From: Chloroflexota bacterium
GTDB lineage: Bacteria > Chloroflexota > Limnocylindria > Limnocylindrales > CSP1-4
Assembly: GCA_015661135.1 (NCBI GenBank)
Contig: JACVXW010000005.1
Span: 4,046 to 28,468, forward strand
Direction: 5' to 3'
DNA length: 24,423 nt
Shown: in pieces, positions 19,474-24,423 of the stretch
Layout: each line of letters opens with the position of its first letter
Position numbering within the stretch: position 1 is the first letter of the stretch
Made by a program: the position numbers and the translations under genes
The notes under the pieces: generated by a model
What the model was told of the DNA's origin: nothing
Database searches by the model: none
Seen by the model: the letters and a program-made list of their open reading frames with translations, nothing else

Positions 19474-22400
19474 GCGTGCCGGTCTGCCACCGGAGGCCTA
19501 GCTCGTCGGTGAGCACACGGCTGTGGGCGAGACGCTCGCGGGCCTCCCCGATCCTCCCCTCCATCGCCGCAAGCGGCGCCAGGAAGCCCGACAGATTCGC
19601 CTCCAGCACGGCATCGCCGCCTGTCTCGCGGAGCCAGCCTTCCATGCGTCGGGTGGCGACGGCGACGGGATCGGGGCCGAAGACTGCCTCATAGCCGTAG
19701 GCGCCGTGGCTCCAGGCCTCCTCGCGGCGGCTGCCGGCTCGCCGCGCAAAGCGAGCAGCCCGCACTGCGGCCTTCGCCGCCAGGGCGCCTTTGCCCAAGG
19801 TCCCAAGTGCGTCTGACTCAAGCAGCGATGCTCTTGCGAGTCCGGCCTCGTCGCCAAATGTCCGCAACACGGCGATTGCTCGGGTGGCCTCGCCGAGGAG
19901 GCGGGCGGAGTCGACCTGTTCGGGGTGCCGATACATCTCGACATGGCTGCGTTTCACCGTGGCCCGCGCCACCAACCGCCGATCGCCGATCGCGGTGCCC
20001 AAGTCGATCACGGCGGCGAGAACGCTGCTCGCCCGGTCGAGCTCACCCACCTCGAACAGGGCGAACGCCAGGTCGGACAGGAGCTCAAGCCTGATCGGAT
20101 CGTCTGGCGCCAGGAGGGCCGCGGCCCGGTCGAGGAGGTTTACGGACGCCGCCATATCGCCGCGACGGAACGCTCGGCCGCCCGACGCGGCAAGCCGCTC
20201 GCCAGCGCGATGGGCGAGACTCTCGGCCCGGCGCGAGCCCGGTTCGACTTCGGCCCAGCCGAGCGCGGCCTGTTCGAGGTGATAGCCGACGAGCTCCTCG
20301 ACCTCTGCGAGGCGCGCTCCGGCCTGGTCCTCGAGCCATTCGCCCCACCCCTCGTGGAGCTGCCGGCGGAGTGTCTTCGGAATGGCCCGATACGTCGCCT
20401 GCTGGATGAGGACATGCCTGAAGCGGAACGCCTCCACGCCGACCAGCCGAGAACGAACAGGTCGCAGGAGATCCTTGCGGACGAGCGCGTCCAGATGTCG
20501 TGGCACAGAGCTCCGCGCAAGATCAGGCAGAAGGCGGGCGATTGCGCCCGGCCAGAACTCCTTGCCCGCTACAGCCGCGCGTTCGAGTACGGCCCGTTCT
20601 CCCGGGCCAAGGCGGTCCAGGCGCGCGACGAGGACCGCCTCGATCGTCGGTGGGATGGGGAGGTCGCCCTCGGAAGCCCCGTGCTCCGCCACCATCGCCG
20701 CGATCTGTTCGAGGAACAAGGGGTTCCCTTCCGCAGTCTCGCGGACCCGGCGGCGGAGCGACGAACTGAGTCCTGACGTTCCCGGTCGTGCTCGGAGCAG
20801 TGCCTCGCTGTCGTCCTCGCCGAGTGGTTCCAGGTGCACTGTCACGGCATCGGGGCGGCGGCGCCCCCAGGCCGGTCTCCCTTCGAGCAGCTCGGGCCGG
20901 GCGAGGCACAGGAGCAGCACGGCCGACTCGCGGATCCAGTTCGCGAGGTGCTCGATCAGGGCGAGCATGGTCGGTTCGGCCCAGTGGATGTCTTCGAGAA
21001 CCACCACGATGGGTCCGTTCCTGGCGATTGCCTCGATCAGCCGCCGGACCGCCCAGAAGGTTTCCTCGACGCCATCCGTCGCGTCGGCCAAGCCGATCGC
21101 TCCGGCGATCCGCCTGGCAATGAGCTCAGGCTGGTCTTCACCGTAAAGCAGGCGTTCGATTGCCCCGTCAGGAGCAAGCTGACCGACGATCTCGCTGAGG
21201 GGCCAGAACGTGATGCCGTCGCCGTACGACAGACAGTGTCCCGTGAGGACCAGTGCCCGTTCCCCCAGTCCCGACACGAACTCATGGGCGAGGCGTGACT
21301 TGCCCGCACCCGCCGGCCCGACGATCGTGCACAGAAGGGCTGTTCGATTGTGACTGACCCGCTCGAATGCCTGGCGGAGCTGGTCGAGCTCCAAGGTGCG
21401 GCCGATGAGCGGCGTTTCGCTGCGCTGCTCAGCCGGCAACCTCTCGCTCACCAGCTCAATCACGCGCCACACGTCGGGGTAGGCTTCGTCACGGACCGCC
21501 TCGAGAACGACGCCACTCACGAGATTCCGCAAGGCTCCACCCACGAGGATCTCGCCCGGGGCTGCCGCGGCGGCAAGGTGGCTTGCACGGGTCACGGGCT
21601 CGCCGGTGACAAGTGATCGGCCGGCGGCCGGATCGCCCGTAATGACCTCGCCACTCTCGATCCCGATTCGCTCGAAGAAGGGCGGTACCTGCGGCAGAGC
21701 CGGGTCTGCGGCGATTTCGGCGATCGCTGCGCGCCAATCGAGCGCGGCACGAATCGCACGCATGCCGTCGTCCTCGTGGATCCACGGGACGCCGAACACG
21801 GCCATGAGCTGCCCGCCGGAGCGTCGCCCCAGCATCCCGCCATGCCGCTCGACGATGCTCGTGGCGACTTCCAGGTGGCGCTCTTCCACGCTTCGCCACG
21901 ACTCCGGGTCGGCCAGGTCGGGCCCTCCGACGATGACCGGCTCACCGACGACGACCGTCACCATCTTCCGGCGCTCAGTCGCGTCGATCAGCGCCCCTGG
22001 CGCCCCTGGCGCTCCTGACTCGAAGGATGCGAACAATGGCTCGAGGCCAGGATCCTGCTTCAGGATGGCGATTTCGAGACGCTGCAGTGCCGGGCTCGGG
22101 TCGATGCCGAGCTGATCACGGAGCTCCCGACGAGTCTCCCGGAAGACGGCCAAGGCTTCGGCCTGGCGGCCGGCGCGGTAGAGCGCAAGCATCAGCTGAC
22201 CTTGCAGGCGTTCCCGGACCGCGTGTCGTGCAACGAGCCCCTCGAGTTCGGCGACGAGCTGATCGGACCGCCCGAGCGCAAGGTCAGCCTCGATCCGCTC
22301 CTCGGTCGCGACAAGGCGAAGCTCCGCGAGGCGGGCGATCTCGGCCTGGGCGAACGGCTCGTACTCGAGGTCCGCGAGCGGTTCACCGCGCCAGAGCGAG

Positions 22401-22801
22401 AGCCCAGCGCTCAAGGCAGCGGCTGCACCGGCCGCATCGCCGGCCGAAAGCGCCCTACGACCTTCGTCCAGCCGGGTTTCGAAACGATCCGCGTCGAGCC
22501 GACCACCCTCGATGCGGAGGAGGTAGCCCGGAGCGCGCGTCATGAGGATCTCGCTCGGCCCCTGGCGAGCGCCTCGTCCCTCGAGCACCCGTCGCAGTCC
22601 CGAGATGCGCATATGGAGCGCGGCCGCGCCCGTCTTGGGCGGCTTGTCGCCCCACAGCAAGTCGATGAGCCTATCGGTCGAGACGACCCGATTGCGGTGC
22701 AGGATGAGGAGGCCCAGGAGCGCTCGCTGCCTCGGACCTCCAAGCGGGACCTGCCGTCCGTCGGTCCAGACCTCGAGCGGCCCCAGGATCAAGAACTCCA
22801 C
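19298..22801 (-). CDS. SARP/BTAD-type regulator with pseudo-cyclase, AAA ATPase and TPR modules (frameshifted near its end)
   Basis: Very large one-component regulator; 1167 aa as read, of which about 1109 look genuine. Seen: winged-helix Trans_reg_C domain (1-95, FLILGPLEVW, GGPRQRALLGLLILHRN); BTAD domain (about 100-245, SLWRGEPLADL, ALYRAGRQAEALAVFRETRR); class III cyclase-like domain (about 279-455: RRKMVTVVV, MAVFGVPWIHEDD, RIGIESGEVITGD) that lacks both metal Asp residues; AAA ATPase (465 on: IGRTLELDQL, Walker A GPAGAGKS at 495-502, Walker B IVVVLEDIHWAEPT near 600); and TPR-like repeats. GTG 22801 is chosen because GGAGG lies 5 nt upstream and relatives start VEF/MEF-ILGPLEV; an ATG at 22873 is the alternative. 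The last about 58 residues are out of frame. Divergent from a small secreted protein it may control. Confidence 0.85.
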   Translation of the reverse strand: MEFLILGPLEVWTDGRQVPLGGPRQRALLGLLILHRNRVVSTDRLIDLLWGDKPPKTGAAALHMRISGLRRVLEGRGARQGPSEILMTRAPGYLLRIEGGRLDADRFETRLDEGRRALSAGDAAGAAAALSAGLSLWRGEPLADLEYEPFAQAEIARLAELRLVATEERIEADLALGRSDQLVAELEGLVARHAVRERLQGQLMLALYRAGRQAEALAVFRETRRELRDQLGIDPSPALQRLEIAILKQDPGLEPLFASFESGAPGAPGALIDATERRKMVTVVVGEPVIVGGPDLADPESWRSVEERHLEVATSIVERHGGMLGRRSGGQLMAVFGVPWIHEDDGMRAIRAALDWRAAIAEIAADPALPQVPPFFERIGIESGEVITGDPAAGRSLVTGEPVTRASHLAAAAAPGEILVGGALRNLVSGVVLEAVRDEAYPDVWRVIELVSERLPAEQRSETPLIGRTLELDQLRQAFERVSHNRTALLCTIVGPAGAGKSRLAHEFVSGLGERALVLTGHCLSYGDGITFWPLSEIVGQLAPDGAIERLLYGEDQPELIARRIAGAIGLADATDGVEETFWAVRRLIEAIARNGPIVVVLEDIHWAEPTMLALIEHLANWIRESAVLLLCLARPELLEGRPAWGRRRPDAVTVHLEPLGEDDSEALLRARPGTSGLSSSLRRRVRETAEGNPLFLEQIAAMVAEHGASEGDLPIPPTIEAVLVARLDRLGPGERAVLERAAVAGKEFWPGAIARLLPDLARSSVPRHLDALVRKDLLRPVRSRLVGVEAFRFRHVLIQQATYRAIPKTLRRQLHEGWGEWLEDQAGARLAEVEELVGYHLEQAALGWAEVEPGSRRAESLAHRAGERLAASGGRAFRRGDMAASVNLLDRAAALLAPDDPIRLELLSDLAFALFEVGELDRASSVLAAVIDLGTAIGDRRLVARATVKRSHVEMYRHPEQVDSARLLGEATRAIAVLRTFGDEAGLARASLLESDALGTLGKGALAAKAAVRAARFARRAGSRREEAWSHGAYGYEAVFGPDPVAVATRRMEGWLRETGGDAVLEANLSGFLAPLAAMEGRIGEARERLAHSRVLTDELGLRWQTGTHDLLGDGDRHVRDDGRHVVPLDRFDGAGAGPLRTGPGGRCAVAVRTTRCLARQSAGQP

Positions 22802-22817
22802 GCCCGCCTCCAGGGGC

Positions 22818-22823
22818 ACGGTA
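22818..22823 (-). promoter_or_regulatory. Candidate -10 (TACCGT) for the BTAD regulator
   Basis: TACCGT on the minus strand predicts a first base at about 22811, giving a very short leader that begins with GGAGG and reaches GTG 22801 after 10 nt. It supports the GTG over the upstream ATG at 22873. Confidence 0.35.
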
Positions 22824-22913
22824 GCACGCAGCCGTTTGCGGCTCGTTGGTCCGTCGTTAGGGCTGCCTGACATCTTCTGGGCTCAACCACCGGAAGCTAA
22901 TGGAGGATCTCTC

Positions 22914-23141
22914 ATGCGCCTGTTCCTGGCTCTCGCGTTTGCCACCGTTGCCCTGATGGCGGCCGTCCCGTCCGCTCTCGGGCACAGCGAGCGAATTGAG
23001 TACGTGTGCACGAAGGCTGACGGCGACCACGTCTTCCTCACAGCCAACCATCATGCGGCGGCCGGGCTGAGCACGTCGATCGCCGCCACGGCTGAAGTCA
23101 CCCTCGAGCACTTCGGCGCGGTCTGCCGAATCGTCGAGTAG
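22914..23141 (+). CDS. Small secreted protein, 75 aa
   Basis: ATG 22914 has a perfect GGAGG at 22902-22906 (7-nt spacing). Seen: a classic signal peptide MRLFLALAFATVALMAAVPSALG (residues 1-20 hydrophobic core, cleavage probably near ALG-HSE), leaving a mature peptide of about 52 residues with two Cys (in YVCTK and AVCRI) that could form one disulfide, plus several His (HVFLTANHHAAA). No lipobox. I know no family for it; it could be a surface peptide or metal-binding peptide. It diverges from the BTAD regulator with 112 nt between start codons, so it is a candidate target of that regulator. Shortness and lack of homologues known to me limit certainty, but the start signals are strong. Confidence 0.72.
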   Translation: MRLFLALAFATVALMAAVPSALGHSERIEYVCTKADGDHVFLTANHHAAAGLSTSIAATAEVTLEHFGAVCRIVE

Positions 23142-23182
23142 ACGAGCCGGCCGCACCGGCGGAAGACTCGGGCTCTTGATCG

Positions 23183-24118
23183 ATGCGCTGGCAGTTCGTC
23201 GCGAGCGCCCGCGAAACCGACGTAACGGATCTCAAGCGCGAGTCGACCTTGGCCTGCATGGGCCCCGGTGCTGTCCCGCCGTCGCCCGAGATCGAAGAAC
23301 TGATCGTACCGGCGGCCCGCGTTGGGCCGGCGGGACCGGGCGCTTGGCCGGCTTGCATCGTGGCCGTGCTGGCGGCAGTCGTCGGCCTTGGCCTCCTCGA
23401 CCGGGACACGTTCGGCGCCGGGTCGGGGAGCGGTTCGGCCTCGCCGTCGCCGCTCCACGGCGCGGTCGCTGCCGCAACCCGGTCGGTGGTCGGGCCACCG
23501 CCGGCCCCTCGTAAGAATCGGACACGGGTCGAGATCAGCATCTTGGTGCCCGGTCCGGGAGAGGTCGTCCTCGGTAGTGTCGTACCAGTAGCCGGCTTCG
23601 TCGCGGTTTCGGGCGCGCCCCGAGGGATCGCGTGGCCAACGGACGTTCACGTCGCCATCAGCCACGCTGGCGCGATTCTCGGCGAAACGATGCTGCCGGT
23701 CGTGGATGATCGGTTTATCGGCTGGGTCCAGGTGGTCGCTCCCGTTCGCGCGAGCACCGTCGAGATTCAGGTGTGGGACGCGCACCGGACCGGTCGAGCG
23801 AGCGAGAGCCGGAGGTTCGTGCTTCAGCTGGATAGCGCCAACAACTTCACTGGCAAACTCTTGAGCGAGGGTGAGACGCGAGGCGGTCAGGCGCTGCTGT
23901 GCAGGACGCCAACCGAGTGGCGCACGCCACGATCGTCTGAGCGATCATCATCTCCGCCAAGAGGAGGAACAGGTCGATGTTCGAGACGGCGTCGGGGATC
24001 CACGTTTCGCGTGATCAGTTTCACCTCGCCTGGGATCCCGCGATCGAGCCGATCGAGACCGTGGCGTCCGGCGCGATCGTGGAGTTCGACTGCCTGGACG
24101 CCTCGGGCGGCCAGCTGA
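23183..24118 (+). CDS. Membrane-anchored protein with Ig-like extracellular domain; 3' end doubtful
   Basis: Reads 311 codons. Seen: a hydrophobic helix ACIVAVLAAVVGLGLLD (about 57-73), a Gly/Ser/Pro stalk, then a beta-rich domain (about 112-218: VEISILVPGPGEVVLGSVVP, VAGFVAVSG, DVHVAISHAGAIL, FIGWVQVVAPV, STVEIQVWDAHRTG, RRFVLQLD) of the kind found in Ig-like extracellular ligand-binding or adhesion modules. After about codon 230 the sequence becomes Arg/Ser-rich and third-position GC drops, as in out-of-frame DNA, and it overlaps the acetamidase gene by 142 nt. Another frame is GC3-rich up to TGA at 23938-23940. A frameshift near 23870-23890, or an earlier end, is likely. Start also uncertain: ATG 23258 is possible. 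No family name assigned. Confidence 0.5.
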   Translation: MRWQFVASARETDVTDLKRESTLACMGPGAVPPSPEIEELIVPAARVGPAGPGAWPACIVAVLAAVVGLGLLDRDTFGAGSGSGSASPSPLHGAVAAATRSVVGPPPAPRKNRTRVEISILVPGPGEVVLGSVVPVAGFVAVSGAPRGIAWPTDVHVAISHAGAILGETMLPVVDDRFIGWVQVVAPVRASTVEIQVWDAHRTGRASESRRFVLQLDSANNFTGKLLSEGETRGGQALLCRTPTEWRTPRSSERSSSPPRGGTGRCSRRRRGSTFRVISFTSPGIPRSSRSRPWRPARSWSSTAWTPRAAS

Positions 24119-24423
24119 CCGCCGATTCCACGGAGGCGGACCTGGCGACGCTCGACTTCAACCGGGTGGATCAGGTGAACGGACCGATCGCGGTTGCCGG
24201 CCTGGAGGCCGGCGGTTCGCTCCAGATCGACGTCCTCGAACTGGCCACGGACAGCTGGGGCTGGACGGCCATCATCCCGGGCTTTGGCCTGCTCTCCAAC
24301 GACTTTCCGAACCCCGCCTACAAGGTGACGCGGCTGACACCGGGCGCCGCGCGGGCAGAGTTCTGGCCCGGCATCGAGCTGCCACTGGCTCCGTTCTGTG
24401 GAGAGATGGGCGTGGCGCCCAGG
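23977..24423 (+). CDS. Acetamidase/formamidase, N-terminal part (runs off the window)
   Basis: ATG 23977 has a strong Shine-Dalgarno (GAGGAGG at 23961-23967). The 149 visible residues match the start of the FmdA/AmdA family, which hydrolyses formamide or acetamide to the acid and ammonia: HLAWDPAIEPIETVASGAIVEF (with the D-P-A-I-x-P start strand), then the family block FDCLDASGGQLTADST, DLATLDFNRVDQVNGPI, GLEAGGSLQIDVLEL and SWGWTAIIPGFGLL. The open frame continues past the last base with no stop. Frame and motifs are clear, so it is genuine, but the second half cannot be judged. Upstream the small secreted protein and anchored protein run in the same direction. Confidence 0.9.
   Translation, partial: MFETASGIHVSRDQFHLAWDPAIEPIETVASGAIVEFDCLDASGGQLTADSTEADLATLDFNRVDQVNGPIAVAGLEAGGSLQIDVLELATDSWGWTAIIPGFGLLSNDFPNPAYKVTRLTPGAARAEFWPGIELPLAPFCGEMGVAPR

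Noticed and set aside
19465..19485. Programmed +1 ribosomal frameshift in the BTAD regulator
   Set aside because: No slippery codon, in-frame stop or stimulatory Shine-Dalgarno at the junction; an indel mutation or sequence error is simpler.
1..24423. CRISPR array, insertion sequence, prophage or toxin-antitoxin cassette
   Set aside because: No repeat-spacer pattern, transposase, integrase or phage gene was seen; the only tandem repeat is the in-frame 39-bp one.

Overview
The window is a GC-rich bacterial chromosome segment. Almost every third codon position is G or C, and GTG starts and 4-nt GTGA/ATGA overlaps between co-directional genes are common. Gene content (an archaeal-type ATP-dependent DNA ligase beside a GNAT acetyltransferase, a BTAD-AAA regulator, large LuxR-type regulators, an OpuC-type osmolyte importer) suggests Chloroflexota, perhaps a Limnocylindria-like lineage. 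That placement is inference; no marker gene fixes it.

Layout. 77-817 (-): AlaX-type tRNA editing protein. 818-1302: gap holding a 32-codon membrane-peptide ORF followed by three tandem stem-loops, two of them with the same C-rich loop. 1303-4455 (-): LuxR-type AAA/TPR regulator with a damaged P-loop. 4576-5526 (+): orphan DNA methyltransferase, meeting tail-to-tail a secreted Pro/Thr-rich protein with an SH3-like end (5523-7163, -). 7406-8167 (+): membrane protein with a NERD-like domain. 8213-8288 (-): tRNA with anticodon UAU. 8347-10416 (-): a small protein, a 3-TM protein and a class V aminotransferase. 10435-11352 (+): two-domain rhodanese, divergent from the aminotransferase. 11386-13709 (-): ATP-dependent DNA ligase and a coupled conserved protein. 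13735-14648 (+): GNAT acetyltransferase and a small helical protein. 14714-18299 (+): complete osmolyte ABC importer (ATPase with CBS region, two permeases, binding lipoprotein). 18336-18938 (+): molybdopterin oxidoreductase. 18994-22801 (-): BTAD/pseudo-cyclase/AAA/TPR regulator interrupted by a one-base frameshift. 22914-24423 (+): small secreted protein, anchored Ig-like protein and the start of an acetamidase/formamidase.

Three themes stand out. First, the osmolyte-binding lipoprotein is circularly permuted: its C-terminal half precedes its N-terminal half, joined by a Gly/Ser linker. Second, many transcription units carry a TANNNT hexamer exactly 6 nt before a GTG start or 7 nt before an ATG start, as expected for leaderless mRNAs. 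Two divergent gene pairs share one symmetric -10 region, and the tRNA has the same hexamer 6 nt before its first base. Genes for exported proteins (and a few others) instead carry Shine-Dalgarno sequences. Third, several proteins keep their fold signature but lose the key residue: P-loop Lys to Val, rhodanese Cys to Asp, cyclase metal Asp residues, NERD acidic/Lys motif. Signalling or binding versions of enzymes seem common here.
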